Notes under the pieces: model-generated
What the model was told of the DNA's origin: nothing
The model's database searches: none
What the model saw: the letters and a program-made list of their open reading frames with translations, nothing else
Shown: one piece after another, positions 41,469 to 52,430 of the stretch
Position numbering within the stretch: the stretch's first letter is position 1
How the letters are laid out: each line of letters opens with the position of its first letter
Translations under genes and position numbers: made by a program
Source of the DNA: an uncultured SAR86 cluster bacterium
GTDB taxonomy: Bacteria; Pseudomonadota; Gammaproteobacteria; Magnimaribacterales; Magnimaribacteraceae
DNA: 64,000 bases
Assembly (NCBI GenBank): GCA_902574355.1
Contig: CACGNN010000002.1
Coordinates: 1 to 64,000 of the forward strand
Reading direction: 5' to 3'

Positions 41469-42338
41469 ATGCAAAAAAAAGCCCTAAAAAAATTAATAAA
41501 GTTATTAGATCTTGAGACCTTAGAGGAGAATCTTTTTAGGGGACAAAGTGAGAATATAGGCGGCCCCAGAGTTTTTGGTGGCCAAGTAATCGGACAGGCA
41601 CTGACGGCAGCAGCCAGAACAGTTCCTGTGAAGAGATATACTCACTCTTTACATGCATATTTTCTTCGTCCGGGTGATATGGAGTATCCAATAATCTATG
41701 ATGTGGAAAGAACACGTGATGGAGGAAGTTTTACTACACGACGGGTAGTAGCTATTCAGAAAGGTGAACCTATATTTGATATGGCATTGTCTTTTCATAA
41801 AAAAGAGAAGGGTCCATCTCATCAAATAAACATGGAAGATATTCCTGGTCCAAATGAATGTGTCAGCGAATTAGAGATCAAAAAGAAAATGATCGATAAG
41901 GTGCCAGCTAAATATAGAGATTTCTTTCTAAGGGAAAAGCCAATTGAAATGAGACATTTGCCTGGTGAAAGCATGTTTGATGAACCAAAAAATAAACTTC
42001 CCTATAAGCATGTTTGGATGAAAGCTGTTGGAAAACTACCAGACGATGCTTTGCAACACCAAGCTATATTGGCATATGCATCTGACATGGGACTTCTTAG
42101 CACTTCGATGAATCCTCATAAATTAAGCTTTGCTAAAGGTAATGTAATGAGCGCAAGCTTAGACCATGCTATGTGGTTTCACCGACCTTTTAGAGCTGAT
42201 GAATGGATGTTGTATTCTACTGACAGCCCAAGCGCAAGCAATGCAAGAGGTTTCAATAGAGGTAGTGTTTACACTGAGAAAGGTGTTTTGGTTGCTTCAG
42301 CAGTCCAAGAGGGTTTAATGCGAGTTATGAAGAAGTAG
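41469..42338 (+). CDS. tesB: Acyl-CoA thioesterase II
   Basis: A double hot-dog thioesterase of 289 residues that hydrolyses medium- and long-chain acyl-CoA. Typical segments are FRGQSENIGGPRVFGGQVIG, HSLHAYFLRPGD, the RDGGSFTTRRVVAIQ core, ASDMGLLSTS and SLDHAMWFHRPFRADEW. The start at 41469 follows the TAG of the crotonase gene by one base; an upstream in-frame extension overlaps that gene and was rejected. It converges with gltD across 23 bases without an obvious terminator. Confidence 0.92.
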   Translation: MQKKALKKLIKLLDLETLEENLFRGQSENIGGPRVFGGQVIGQALTAAARTVPVKRYTHSLHAYFLRPGDMEYPIIYDVERTRDGGSFTTRRVVAIQKGEPIFDMALSFHKKEKGPSHQINMEDIPGPNECVSELEIKKKMIDKVPAKYRDFFLREKPIEMRHLPGESMFDEPKNKLPYKHVWMKAVGKLPDDALQHQAILAYASDMGLLSTSMNPHKLSFAKGNVMSASLDHAMWFHRPFRADEWMLYSTDSPSASNARGFNRGSVYTEKGVLVASAVQEGLMRVMKK

Positions 42339-42361
42339 TATTACTCCGAAAGAAAAGACTT

Positions 42362-43813
42362 TTATTTAAGTGTTGTAGACCCCATCAAATGTCGATCAAT
42401 TTCTCGAGCTGCGGCCCTGCCTTCATTTATTGCCCAGACTACGAGAGATTGTCCTCTTCTACAGTCGCCGGCAGCAAACACTTTTGGATTAGATGTTTGG
42501 TGAACATTGTGTTCAGCTTTGTAATTAGACCTTTCATCTAGCTGGATATCTAAATTGTGTACCGAATATTCCTCTGGACCTAGGAACCCCATAGCAAGCA
42601 AAATCAGATCCGCTTCCCACACCTTTTCAGTACCAGAGATTTCCTGAAAATTTTTATCAACTTCAATAGTCTTGATTCCTCTTAGTGTTCCATCTTTATT
42701 CCTTAAGAATTCTTTCCCTGATATTGAATAGACTCGGGGATCATCACCATATATCTCTTTAGATTCTTCATGACCGTAATCAACCTTATATATTCTTGGA
42801 AACAAAGGCCAAGGATTATTATCTGCTCGTTCTTTCGGAGGTTCGGGCATGATTTCAAAATTTATTAAAGATTTACATCCATGTCTCAAAGAAGTCCCTA
42901 TACAGTCCGTGCCTGTGTCTCCACCGCCGATTACAATGACATTTTTATCTTTCGCAGATATGAAATTCCCATCATCATGTTCGGAGTCTAACAAACTCTT
43001 AGTATTTTTTCGCAAGAAATCCATGGCAAAGTGAACTCCCGTACCTTCTCTTTCTGGGATAGGCAAGTCTCTTGGATTAGTAGCTCCAGTTGCCATTAAG
43101 ACGATGTCATTTGACTCATCAAGCTCCTTAACACTGACAGAGTTTTCTCCTTTTCCTCCCACATCTGCATTTGTAAAGAACTCTATACCTTCCTTTTCCA
43201 TTATTTCTAGTCTTTGATCGATTATAGATTTATCAAGCTTCATATTGGGAATGCCATACATCATGAGACCGCCTATACGATCTGCTCTTTCATAAACTTT
43301 TACATTATGACCAACACTATTAAGTTGTTGAGCCGCAGATAGCCCTGCGGGGCCTGAACCAACTATAGCAACTGACTTTCCAGTTCTATTTTGGGGAATT
43401 TGTGGTTTTAGCCAGCCGTTTTGAAAGCCCTTATCTGCTATAGCAAATTCTAAATTCTTAATTGCTACGGGACTTTCTGTAATGCCTAGAACACATGCCC
43501 CTTCGCAAACAGCTGGACAAACTCTTCCAGTAACTTCGGGAAAATTGTTTGTTAACATTAATTTATCAAAAGCTTCTTCCCATTTGTTTTGATAGACAAG
43601 GTCATTCCACTCTGGAATGAGGTTATAAACAGGACACCCTTCACCGGATTGGCAAAAAGGAACTCCACAATCCATGCATCTAGCACCTTGAACGGCAAGT
43701 TTTTCATCATCATGATCGGTATAGATTTCTTTAAAATCTAAGACCCTTTCTTTTGCTGGACGGTAAGGCTCTACTGCCCTAGAAAATTCTTTAAATCCAG
43801 TAGTTTTACCCAT
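42362..43813 (-). CDS. gltD: Glutamate synthase small subunit
   Basis: NADPH-oxidising subunit of glutamate synthase, 483 residues. The N-terminal cysteine-rich region ([37 protein letters not shown]) binds the 4Fe-4S clusters. FAD and NADPH sites are [15 protein letters not shown] and [13 protein letters not shown], and the C-terminal [17 protein letters not shown] closes the flavin site. It overlaps the end of gltB by eight bases, as expected for equal production of both subunits. Confidence 0.96.
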   Translation of the reverse strand: MGKTTGFKEFSRAVEPYRPAKERVLDFKEIYTDHDDEKLAVQGARCMDCGVPFCQSGEGCPVYNLIPEWNDLVYQNKWEEAFDKLMLTNNFPEVTGRVCPAVCEGACVLGITESPVAIKNLEFAIADKGFQNGWLKPQIPQNRTGKSVAIVGSGPAGLSAAQQLNSVGHNVKVYERADRIGGLMMYGIPNMKLDKSIIDQRLEIMEKEGIEFFTNADVGGKGENSVSVKELDESNDIVLMATGATNPRDLPIPEREGTGVHFAMDFLRKNTKSLLDSEHDDGNFISAKDKNVIVIGGGDTGTDCIGTSLRHGCKSLINFEIMPEPPKERADNNPWPLFPRIYKVDYGHEESKEIYGDDPRVYSISGKEFLRNKDGTLRGIKTIEVDKNFQEISGTEKVWEADLILLAMGFLGPEEYSVHNLDIQLDERSNYKAEHNVHQTSNPKVFAAGDCRRGQSLVVWAINEGRAAAREIDRHLMGSTTLK

Positions 43814-46800
43814 TGCTTTGTTGTTTTGTTTTCATTTCATTTAGAACACGTTTGTAATCCGTTGGCATAACTTTTACGAATTTTTTAGAGGCATTTTCCC
43901 AATTTTTAAGGATATTTTCTGCAACAGTCGATTCGGTATATTTATTATGTTTTAGAATTAAACCTTTGAGGTCAGATAAGTCTTCTTCCAATAGAGGCTC
44001 TAATTCAAAAGTTTCGTTATTACATTTTTTCTCAAAGTCACCTTCATCATCAAAAATATAAGCTATTCCTCCGCTCATTCCGGCACCAAAATTCCTTCCA
44101 GTTGGACCTAAAATAACAGCTTTTCCTCCTGTCATATACTCACATCCATGATCTCCAATTCCCTCTACAACTACTGAAGCACCACTATTTCTTACACAGA
44201 ATCTTTCCGCAGCTATACCTCTAAAATAAGCTTCACCTTCGGTTGCTCCATAAAGGGCTACATTGCCGAGAAGAATATTCTCTTCGGCTTTGAATTTACT
44301 ATTTTTAGGAGGATATATGATGAGTTTACCTCCGGAGAGCCCTTTGCCAACATAGTCATTAGCATCGCCTTCTAGCTTGAACGTAATTCCTTTAACTAAC
44401 CAAGCCGCAAAGCTTTGTCCAGCGGACCCATTGAAATTTATTTCTATCGTATCTTCAGACAGATTATTGGTCTCCCAAACTTTAGCAACTTCGTTTGAAA
44501 GCATAGTTCCAACTGTTCTATTAATATTATTAATTTTGCTATTAAATACAGTCTTTTCACCTTGTGTGATTGCATTTTTACATTTATCTATCAAAAGATT
44601 ATCTAAGGCTTTATCAAGACCATGATCTTGACTTTGAGTATTATAGACTTCGGTATTTTCGAATATCTTTTGAGCAGGCTCAAGGATACCACTAAAATCA
44701 AGACCATTTCTTTTCCAGTGATCTATTGCTATGTCAGTTTCCAAACAATCAACTCTACCAATCATTTCATTGACAGTTTTGAAACCCATTTCTGCCATTA
44801 TCATCCGTAAATCTTTGGCCACCATGAAAAGATAATTTACTACATGTTCAGGCTTGCCTTTAAATTTTTTTCTTAATTCCTCGTCTTGTGTTGCTATACC
44901 AACTGGACAAGTATTGAGGTGACATTTTCTCATCATTATGCAACCTAAAGTAACTAAAGGAGCAGTTGCAAATCCGAATTCTTCGGCTCCTAAAAGTGCG
45001 GCAATGGCTACATCTCTTCCAGTTTTTATTTGCCCATCTGTTTGGAGAACAACTCTTGAGCGTAAGTTGTTCATAACCAAGGTTTGATGAGTTTCAGCTA
45101 CACCTAATTCCCAAGGAAGTCCTGCGTGCTTTATGGATGTAAGAGGAGAAGCACCCGTTCCTCCATCATGACCTGCTATGACAAGATGATCAGTTTTAGC
45201 TTTCACTACACCAGAGGCAATAGTTCCAACTCCAACTTCTGAAACTAACTTCACGCTTATTCTGGAACTTCTATTAGCATTTTTTAAATCATGGATTAAT
45301 TGGGCTATGTCTTCTATAGAATAAATATCATGATGTGGAGGAGGGCTGATTAAACCTACTCCAGGAGTTGAATGTCTAATCTTGGCTATGTATTCATCAA
45401 CTTTTTTGCCTGGTAATTCTCCACCTTCACCAGGTTTGGCCCCTTGTGATATTTTTATTTGTAACTCATCTGAATTGGTTAGATATCTCATCGTTACACC
45501 AAACCTACCTGAAGCTACTTGCTTAATTGCTGATCTTTTAGAAACACCTGATTCATCGGGCGTGAACCTGATAGGATCTTCACCACCTTCGCCAGTGTTA
45601 GACTTTCCGCCTAATTTATTCATAGCTATTGCCAATGACTCATGAGATTCAGTAGAAATCGAACCTAAGCTCATTGCACCAGTTGCAAACCTTTTTACTA
45701 TTTCCTTTTCACTCTCAACTTCATCTATATTGATTGGATTTTGAGTACTTTTGAATTTTAAGAGACCTCTTAGTGAGCTTTGTTTTGTAGAAACTTCATT
45801 AGCATGTTTTGCGAAAGCCCAATAAGCATCTTCATCATTAGTTCGAGCAGCTAGTTGCAAGGATGAGATGGTTTTCGGGTCCCACATATGAGCATCTCCA
45901 CCATTTCTCCAATGAAAGTCTCCAGGGTTGGGAAGTGTAGTAACATTAATTTTTTCTTCTGGGTACCCTAGATCATGCCTTCTTTTCTGTTCGTCGAATA
46001 ATGCTTCAAAACTTATACCTCCGACCCTGCTTGCCGTTCCAGGAAATGATTTATCTATGATTACATTAGATAAACCAACAGCTTCAAATATTTGTGCACC
46101 TTTATAAGAATGAAGAGTAGAGATCCCCATTTTTGCCATTACTTTAAGGATTCCTTTTTTTGTTCCTTTCTTGTAGGCATTTACTATTTGTTCGTTGTTT
46201 TTCAAAGTTGCATCTTTTAGAGTACCGTCCGCCAAGGATTGAAATATTGCCTCAAATGCTAGGTATGGATTTATAGCATCTGCTCCATATCCAAAAAGCA
46301 AACAATGGTGATGCACCTCTCTTGCTTCACCAGTTTCTATAACAATACCTATTTTCGTTCTAAGTTGGTTTTTTATAAGGTGATGATGAACTGAAGAGCA
46401 TGACAACAGTGAGCTAAGAGATATTCTTGATTTGGACACTCCCTTGTCGGATAACACTAAAAAAGAATAGCCTTGCTCAATGGCACTCTCTGCTTCCTGA
46501 CACACCTCATCAAGCCTCGATAGCATACCTTTTAAGCCATCCTTTTTTTGATAGGTTAGATCTATAGTTTTAGTTTTCCAATTACCAACAGAGATTTCCT
46601 TGATAGAACTCAATTCTTTATTAGACAGAATTGGATTTACAACTCTTAATCTTTTTACATTATTTTTATCGTTTTCTAGAAGATTACCTTCAGGGCCAAT
46701 TAAGCACTCGAGAGACATTATTACTTCTTCTCTAATTGAATCTATCGCTGGATTAGTAACCTGTGCAAACAGCTGTTTAAAGTAATCGAATAGCAGTCTA

Positions 46801-48365
46801 GGTTTATCAGAAAGGCAAGCCAATGCAGCATCATTACCCATTGACCCTAGAGGATCTCTTAATTCTGAAACAAGGGGTAAAAGCATGAATTGCATGGTCT
46901 CCGTGGTATAGCCAAAAGCTCTCATCCTCTCGATGAGATTATTTTCTACACTATCTTCCTCCGATTGGCCATTGAGGTTTTCCAGCTTAACTATGGACTG
47001 ATTCCAATCTATGTAGTCATGTTGATTTGCAATGTCTTTCTTAATAGTTTCATCAGGAATCATCTCACCCTTTTCAAAATCAATAAGAAACATCTTACCT
47101 GGTTGCAACCTACCTTTTCTAACTACATTTTTTGGATCAACAGGTAATACCCCAACCTCTGATGCCATTATGACTTTATCATCATCGGTCAGATAAAATC
47201 TGCTCGGTCTTAAACCATTTCTGTCTAAAACTGCTCCAACTTTTTTTCCATCAGTAAAGACGATAGAGGCAGGCCCATCCCAAGGTTCAATCATAGATGA
47301 ACTAAATTGGTAGAAAGCTTTCTTTTGATCTGACATATTCACATCTGATTGCCATGCTTCCGGGATCATCATCATGACGGATTCTTGTAGACTTCTTCCA
47401 GACAGCAGCAGGAACTCTAAGACATTGTCAAAGCTACCTGAATCAGTGCAGTCTAGTTCTGTAATAGGGAAAAGTTTTTCTATTTCTTTGCCAAATAAGT
47501 CACTCTCAACAGTTCCTTGCCTTGCTTTCATGGCATTCATATTACCTCTGAGAGTATTGATTTCACCGTTATGACACATGTATCTATTGGGCTGAGCTCT
47601 ATCCCATGAAGGAAAAGTATTTGTGCTGAACCTTGAGTGCACCATAGCTAAATGAGTTTCAAAACTTTTATTTTCTAAATCAGGATAGAAAGGAAAAAGT
47701 TGAGAGGGTGTTAGCATTCCCTTATAAACCAATACTGTAGTTGACAAGCTACATATATAAAAAAGTTTTGCTTCTTTAAGTTCTTCTGAGTTTCGAATTA
47801 AGTTACTGATTCTTTTCCTAATTAAATAGAGTTTTCTATCAAATTCGTCCTGGCTAATGCCCTGTGAACATTGAATGAGAAGTTGTTTGATATGTGGTTG
47901 TGCACCTCTAGCAGCGGGACCTACATTGGCTCCTTCCGGATTTACAGGAACCTCTCTCCAACCTAAGCAGATTTGATTTTCATCTTTTATGATTGATTCT
48001 GTTTTTTTAATACAGAATTCTCTTTCAATTTGATCAGTTGGTAAAAATATATTCCCAACTGCGTATTGACCTATTTCAGGGAGCTTTATTTCAATTTTTT
48101 TGGCTTCTGCTCTAAAAAAACTATCTGGTAATGCCATAAGTATTCCAGCTCCATCGCCTGTATTTTCTTCAAACCCACATCCACCCCTATGATCCATTTG
48201 AGAATTCACATGAAAAGCATCATCCATTATTTCTCTTGATGGAATACCCTTAATATTGGCGACTAATCCGACACCGCAAGAATCTTTCTCAAATTGTGGG
48301 TCATATAATCCCCTTTTTTCGGGGAAGCCAAACCTGTACTTATCTTTAAGTCTAAAATTTTTCAT
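43806..48365 (-). CDS. gltB: Glutamate synthase large subunit
   Basis: Large subunit that turns glutamine and 2-oxoglutarate into two glutamates. From the ATG at 48365 it has 1519 residues. The amidotransferase nucleophile is C30 in KDSCGVGLVA, exposed by removal of a 29-residue propeptide, which is why this start was preferred to the TTG at 48458. Then come MDHRGGCG, the synthase domain with GLISPPPHHDIYSIEDIAQL and AGHDGGTGASPLTS, the 3Fe-4S cysteines in CIMMRKCHLNTCPVG, and the C-terminal beta-helix GXXGXXXG repeats. It is transcribed from aroB into gltD. Confidence 0.95.
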   Translation of the reverse strand: MKNFRLKDKYRFGFPEKRGLYDPQFEKDSCGVGLVANIKGIPSREIMDDAFHVNSQMDHRGGCGFEENTGDGAGILMALPDSFFRAEAKKIEIKLPEIGQYAVGNIFLPTDQIEREFCIKKTESIIKDENQICLGWREVPVNPEGANVGPAARGAQPHIKQLLIQCSQGISQDEFDRKLYLIRKRISNLIRNSEELKEAKLFYICSLSTTVLVYKGMLTPSQLFPFYPDLENKSFETHLAMVHSRFSTNTFPSWDRAQPNRYMCHNGEINTLRGNMNAMKARQGTVESDLFGKEIEKLFPITELDCTDSGSFDNVLEFLLLSGRSLQESVMMMIPEAWQSDVNMSDQKKAFYQFSSSMIEPWDGPASIVFTDGKKVGAVLDRNGLRPSRFYLTDDDKVIMASEVGVLPVDPKNVVRKGRLQPGKMFLIDFEKGEMIPDETIKKDIANQHDYIDWNQSIVKLENLNGQSEEDSVENNLIERMRAFGYTTETMQFMLLPLVSELRDPLGSMGNDAALACLSDKPRLLFDYFKQLFAQVTNPAIDSIREEVIMSLECLIGPEGNLLENDKNNVKRLRVVNPILSNKELSSIKEISVGNWKTKTIDLTYQKKDGLKGMLSRLDEVCQEAESAIEQGYSFLVLSDKGVSKSRISLSSLLSCSSVHHHLIKNQLRTKIGIVIETGEAREVHHHCLLFGYGADAINPYLAFEAIFQSLADGTLKDATLKNNEQIVNAYKKGTKKGILKVMAKMGISTLHSYKGAQIFEAVGLSNVIIDKSFPGTASRVGGISFEALFDEQKRRHDLGYPEEKINVTTLPNPGDFHWRNGGDAHMWDPKTISSLQLAARTNDEDAYWAFAKHANEVSTKQSSLRGLLKFKSTQNPINIDEVESEKEIVKRFATGAMSLGSISTESHESLAIAMNKLGGKSNTGEGGEDPIRFTPDESGVSKRSAIKQVASGRFGVTMRYLTNSDELQIKISQGAKPGEGGELPGKKVDEYIAKIRHSTPGVGLISPPPHHDIYSIEDIAQLIHDLKNANRSSRISVKLVSEVGVGTIASGVVKAKTDHLVIAGHDGGTGASPLTSIKHAGLPWELGVAETHQTLVMNNLRSRVVLQTDGQIKTGRDVAIAALLGAEEFGFATAPLVTLGCIMMRKCHLNTCPVGIATQDEELRKKFKGKPEHVVNYLFMVAKDLRMIMAEMGFKTVNEMIGRVDCLETDIAIDHWKRNGLDFSGILEPAQKIFENTEVYNTQSQDHGLDKALDNLLIDKCKNAITQGEKTVFNSKINNINRTVGTMLSNEVAKVWETNNLSEDTIEINFNGSAGQSFAAWLVKGITFKLEGDANDYVGKGLSGGKLIIYPPKNSKFKAEENILLGNVALYGATEGEAYFRGIAAERFCVRNSGASVVVEGIGDHGCEYMTGGKAVILGPTGRNFGAGMSGGIAYIFDDEGDFEKKCNNETFELEPLLEEDLSDLKGLILKHNKYTESTVAENILKNWENASKKFVKVMPTDYKRVLNEMKTKQQSNG

Positions 48366-48472
48366 ATTTAGTGGGTTGTGGACCCTCAGTTTACTATTTA
48401 GCAAAATAGTTAGTTCTGAGAGTTGCGCAGGTGCGTAATTGTACCTTTTGTTGAGCAATCTGGGAAGTTTGC

Positions 48473-49546
48473 CTAGGTTAATTTAATAGACTCAATAATA
48501 TCGGATTCTTGAATATCTGATAAAATCTGTGCTTCTCCGATAGAGCTAAGCAAAATAAAATTAAGACTATCACCTTTCTTTTTTTTATCTGCTGACATCA
48601 GCTTAACCAAATCATTTGGTTGAAATTCACTTTTTAATAGTTCCTCAGACATAATCGAATAAATAAGCTGCTTAATCTTATCTACTTCTTTTTTTTCGAG
48701 ATTCAGGATTTTTTGAGATAAATTTGTAGCCATAATCATTCCTATTGCAACAGCCTCGCCATGAGAAAATCTCTCATAGTTACCGTAAACTTCAATAGCA
48801 TGTCCAAAAGTATGACCAAAGTTAAGCCATTTTCTTATTCCTTGCTCGGTTTCATCCTTTGAGACTACTTCCGCTTTTATCTCGATGGATTTAGAGATAG
48901 CTTCTAATAGCTTTACATCATTAGCCTCTAAAAGGTTTTTTATATTTTCTTCTAACCATTTGAAAAAGGCTTCATCTTTGATTAATGCATGTTTAATAAT
49001 CTCTGCCAGACCTTCTCTGATTTGTACTTTTTCTAAACTTTTTAAAAGTTTAGTATCGGTTAATACCTTTGAAGGCTGATGAAAAGCTCCAATCATATTC
49101 TTTCCTTTAGGATGGTTTATGGCTGTTTTCCCACCAACCGAAGCATCTACTTGAGATAGTAGGGTTGAGGGAATAAGAACAAAGTCGACTCCCCTAAGGT
49201 AGGTAGCAGCTGCAAATCCTGTCATATCACAAATAATACCTCCTCCGAGAGCAAAAAGGATGCAGTCTCTGCTATAGCTTTTCTCAATAAGCAGATCATG
49301 AATGATAGATAATGTTTCACTAGACTTATTTTCTTCACTTGCTTCTATGGTTAATTCAGAATACTTTGATGATATATTTGATAGAGTTATCTGAACCTCC
49401 TTTTTTACTGATTCTTCAATCTTTGAATCAATTACTAATAGGATTTCTTTATTTGAAAACTCTTTTAAATTATTTTCAATAAGAATATCTGTTCCTACTA
49501 AAACCGGATAATTTCTAGAATCTGTATTTATCTTTATCTCTTTCAT
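48473..49546 (-). CDS. aroB: 3-dehydroquinate synthase
   Basis: Second step of the shikimate pathway, NAD-assisted cyclisation of DAHP. The 357-residue protein has ILFALGGGIICDMTGFAAATY, LIPSTLLSQVDASVGGKTAINHPKG split over the active site, and the zinc ligands in EGLAEIIKHALI and LNFGHTFGHAIE. It overlaps aroK by four bases. Downstream is gltB rather than the damX-dam pair of enterobacteria, which matches the Pseudomonas-type order. Confidence 0.95.
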   Translation of the reverse strand: MKEIKINTDSRNYPVLVGTDILIENNLKEFSNKEILLVIDSKIEESVKKEVQITLSNISSKYSELTIEASEENKSSETLSIIHDLLIEKSYSRDCILFALGGGIICDMTGFAAATYLRGVDFVLIPSTLLSQVDASVGGKTAINHPKGKNMIGAFHQPSKVLTDTKLLKSLEKVQIREGLAEIIKHALIKDEAFFKWLEENIKNLLEANDVKLLEAISKSIEIKAEVVSKDETEQGIRKWLNFGHTFGHAIEVYGNYERFSHGEAVAIGMIMATNLSQKILNLEKKEVDKIKQLIYSIMSEELLKSEFQPNDLVKLMSADKKKKGDSLNFILLSSIGEAQILSDIQESDIIESIKLT

Positions 49547-50040
49547 TTTTTTAACTTTGCAACGATCAGATCTACCGCTTCATTTGGATCATTTGTTTCT
49601 TTTATAGTTATATCGCTATAAGTTTCATATATTGGATTGCGTACCTCAGCGATTTTTCTGAGTGTCTTTTCTTTATCAACCCCATAAAGAAGTGGCCTGT
49701 CTTGATCATTAATAGTTCTTTCTAATTGGGTTTGAATACTTATTTCCAAGTATATTACTGTACCTTTATTCAATAATTCTCTATTTTCTTCTCTTAAAAC
49801 TACACCACCGCCTGTTGAAATCACACAATTTCCATTAGTAGTAAGATTACTAAAAGCTTCATACTCCCTATCTCTAAATTTCTCTTCACCTTCAACATCA
49901 AAAATCCAAGATATTTTAGCTCCAGCTCTTTTCTCAATTTCATTATCTATATCAAAAAAATCTAGACCTAACTTTTTAGAAAGTTTTTTTCCTACAGTAG
50001 ACTTCCCAGAAGCCATAGAGCCGATAATTATTAGCCTCAT
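49543..50040 (-). CDS. aroK: Shikimate kinase
   Basis: Phosphorylates shikimate. The 165-residue protein has Walker A GSMASGKS at residues 7-14, the shikimate-binding DIDNEIEKRAG and FRDREYEAF segments, and STGGGVVLREENRELL. The LID arginine is in DQDRPLLYG. It is the first gene of aroK-aroB-gltB-gltD and is divergent from mrcA with only 20 bases between starts. In many gammaproteobacteria the pilMNOPQ genes lie in this gap; here they are absent. Confidence 0.94.
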   Translation of the reverse strand: MRLIIIGSMASGKSTVGKKLSKKLGLDFFDIDNEIEKRAGAKISWIFDVEGEEKFRDREYEAFSNLTTNGNCVISTGGGVVLREENRELLNKGTVIYLEISIQTQLERTINDQDRPLLYGVDKEKTLRKIAEVRNPIYETYSDITIKETNDPNEAVDLIVAKLKK

Positions 50041-50060
50041 TGGGTTATTATAACTCCTAG

Positions 50061-52430
50061 ATGTGGCTTAAATTGAAAACATACTTCATTTCGTTCTCAT
50101 ATAGCTTATATGGAAAGGTCTTTGTTATATTCCTTTGTGTTTCTTTAATGTTCTTATCTAGTTTGAATATATACATTGATAGCAAGTTGCCAAATGAACA
50201 AACCATTAGAGATATAGAACTTCAGATACCTCTCAAAATTTTTTCTTCAGATGGGAAATTAATAGGTGAGTTTGGAGAACAAAGAAGAACGGCTTTAAAT
50301 TTTAATGAAATACCAACTCATTATGTAAATGCTGTATTGGCAGCAGAGGATGATAATTTTTTTTCGCATTCCGGAGTGAGTTATACCGGACTTCTTAGGT
50401 CTCTTTATAGGCTTGCAGTTTCAGGGCAAATCCAGGGAGGAGGAAGCACTATAACGATGCAGGTTGCTGGGAATTATTTAACCAGCAGAGATATAAGTCT
50501 TTTCCGAAAAGTAAAAGATATATTTCTAGCCTATAGATTAGAAAAGACATATTCAAAAGAAGAAATTTTTGAGTTTTATGTGAATAGAATTTTCTTTGGA
50601 AATCGGGCCTACGGAATTGCTGCAGCCAGTGAAGTTTACTATGGCAGGCCTTTATTAGATTTAAATTTAGCGCAATGGGCAATGATTGCTGCACTTCCTA
50701 AGGCGCCTTCTTCCATAAATCCTCTTGTGAACCCAAAAAGGGCATTGATAAGACGTAATTGGATTTTACAAAGAATGCTCGATTTAAAATACATTCATAA
50801 AGAGCAGTTCAATATAGCAATTGAAGCCCCAATAAGTGCCAATTATTATGGACTAGTTTCAGAAGTCGAAGCACCTTATGTCGCTGAAGAAGTTAGACGC
50901 TATATGATTCAGGAATATGGTTTAAAAGCATATTCTGAGGGACTTGAGGTTTATACTACTATTAATTCAAAATTCCAAAACCATGCGGCAAATGCTTTAC
51001 AGGCAGGTTTAGAAGATTATGATAAAAGGCACGGTTTTCGTGAACCAGAAAATATATTTAACCTCTTTCCTGTAAATTTTTTTCAGTATTCGAAAGCAGA
51101 AAAGATTTATGAAGTGGAAGAAACTTTAAACATACAGTCAAGGGATTTAAAAGAGAAATCAGATCTATCTAATGTATTCCAATACCTAGACACATTTACT
51201 GAAAATAAAGAACGTTTCATAGGAGTTGTAACTGATAATTCAAAGAACTTAGAAGTTCTTACAAAATATGGCAATTTAATTGATATTAAGTGGAATGATG
51301 ATTTAAAGTGGGCCCGACCTTATATTTCCGAAAATAGAAGAGGTGCAAGACCTAGATCCTTTTTAGACATAATAAAACCAGGTGATTTAGTTTGGCTCTC
51401 TAAAGATATTACTACTAAAACTATTTCTCTTACTCAGATTCCTGAGGCACAAAGTGCATTAATTTCGATTGATCCAAAATCAGGTTCAATTCTTGCCTCA
51501 GTTGGAGGATATGATTTTTTCTTAAGTAAATTTAATAGGGTAGAGCAAGCTTCTCCATTGCTGGGTTCAAATTTCAAGCCATTTTTGTACGCAGCTGCTT
51601 TTTCAAATGGATTTACACCTTCTTCGCTTATCAATGATGCGCCGATTATATTTGAAGATGAGGCTTTGGAAGAAAAATGGAGACCAAGGAATGCTAGTGG
51701 TAAGTTCTATGGACCGACAAGACTTCGTGAAGGTTTACTGCAAAGCAGAAACCTTGTATCGGTAAGATTATTAAGGGAGTTGGGGGTTGATAAAGTAAGA
51801 AGTTTTGCCGAAAAATTTGGATTTGATAAGCAAAGATTGCCAGCAGATCTTTCTTTATCTTTAGGAACGGCATCATTAAATCCTTTATCTAATGCAGTTG
51901 CTTATTCAGTATTTGCAAATGAAGGAAAAAAGGTCGAACCTTATTTGATCTCTAAGATCTTAGATAGATCAGGCGAGGTTCTGTTTGAAAAAATAATACA
52001 AGATCCGCAACAAGTTATTGACCCAAGGATAGCTTTTTTGATCAATGATATCTTAAAAGAAGCTGCAGTTAGAGGGACAGCTAGAAAAATCTCTGAACTA
52101 CAAAGAAAAGATTTTGCTGGTAAAACTGGCACAACAAACGAAGCTGAGAGTACATGGTTTACCGGATATAATGATCAAATTGTCACATCTGTTTGGGTTG
52201 GGTTTGATCAACCTAAAAGTTTAGGAGACCGAGAGTTCGGCTCATCCATAGCCCTACCTATTTGGCTAAATTATAAAAAACAAATAATAGATGAAATACC
52301 GATGTCTTCTGTACTTCCTCCTAAGGGTCTATCGATAGTTAAAATTGATAGGGATTCAGGTAAATTAGCAGATGAACAAACCAATCAACCAATGTTTGAA
52401 TTCTTTCTAGAAGAGAGCATCCCTAATTAG
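50061..52430 (+). CDS. mrcA: Penicillin-binding protein 1A, bifunctional transglycosylase-transpeptidase
   Basis: The second class A PBP of the window, 789 residues. After one membrane helix (about residues 18-38) comes the GT51 domain with E96 in AAEDDNFFSHSG and GGGSTITMQVAGNYL. An OB-like insert (about 330-440) is typical of PBP1A, and the transpeptidase has S503/K506 (GSNFKP), SRN in LLQSRNLVSVRL, and KTG in AGKTGTTNEA. Together with mrcB it completes the usual class A pair. The stop shares the octamer CTAATTAG with that of slmA on the opposite strand. Confidence 0.95.
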   Translation: MWLKLKTYFISFSYSLYGKVFVIFLCVSLMFLSSLNIYIDSKLPNEQTIRDIELQIPLKIFSSDGKLIGEFGEQRRTALNFNEIPTHYVNAVLAAEDDNFFSHSGVSYTGLLRSLYRLAVSGQIQGGGSTITMQVAGNYLTSRDISLFRKVKDIFLAYRLEKTYSKEEIFEFYVNRIFFGNRAYGIAAASEVYYGRPLLDLNLAQWAMIAALPKAPSSINPLVNPKRALIRRNWILQRMLDLKYIHKEQFNIAIEAPISANYYGLVSEVEAPYVAEEVRRYMIQEYGLKAYSEGLEVYTTINSKFQNHAANALQAGLEDYDKRHGFREPENIFNLFPVNFFQYSKAEKIYEVEETLNIQSRDLKEKSDLSNVFQYLDTFTENKERFIGVVTDNSKNLEVLTKYGNLIDIKWNDDLKWARPYISENRRGARPRSFLDIIKPGDLVWLSKDITTKTISLTQIPEAQSALISIDPKSGSILASVGGYDFFLSKFNRVEQASPLLGSNFKPFLYAAAFSNGFTPSSLINDAPIIFEDEALEEKWRPRNASGKFYGPTRLREGLLQSRNLVSVRLLRELGVDKVRSFAEKFGFDKQRLPADLSLSLGTASLNPLSNAVAYSVFANEGKKVEPYLISKILDRSGEVLFEKIIQDPQQVIDPRIAFLINDILKEAAVRGTARKISELQRKDFAGKTGTTNEAESTWFTGYNDQIVTSVWVGFDQPKSLGDREFGSSIALPIWLNYKKQIIDEIPMSSVLPPKGLSIVKIDRDSGKLADEQTNQPMFEFFLEESIPN

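Noticed and set aside
48366-48458. 31-codon N-terminal extension of gltB from a TTG
   Set aside because: The ATG at 48365 gives a propeptide of normal length before the catalytic cysteine.
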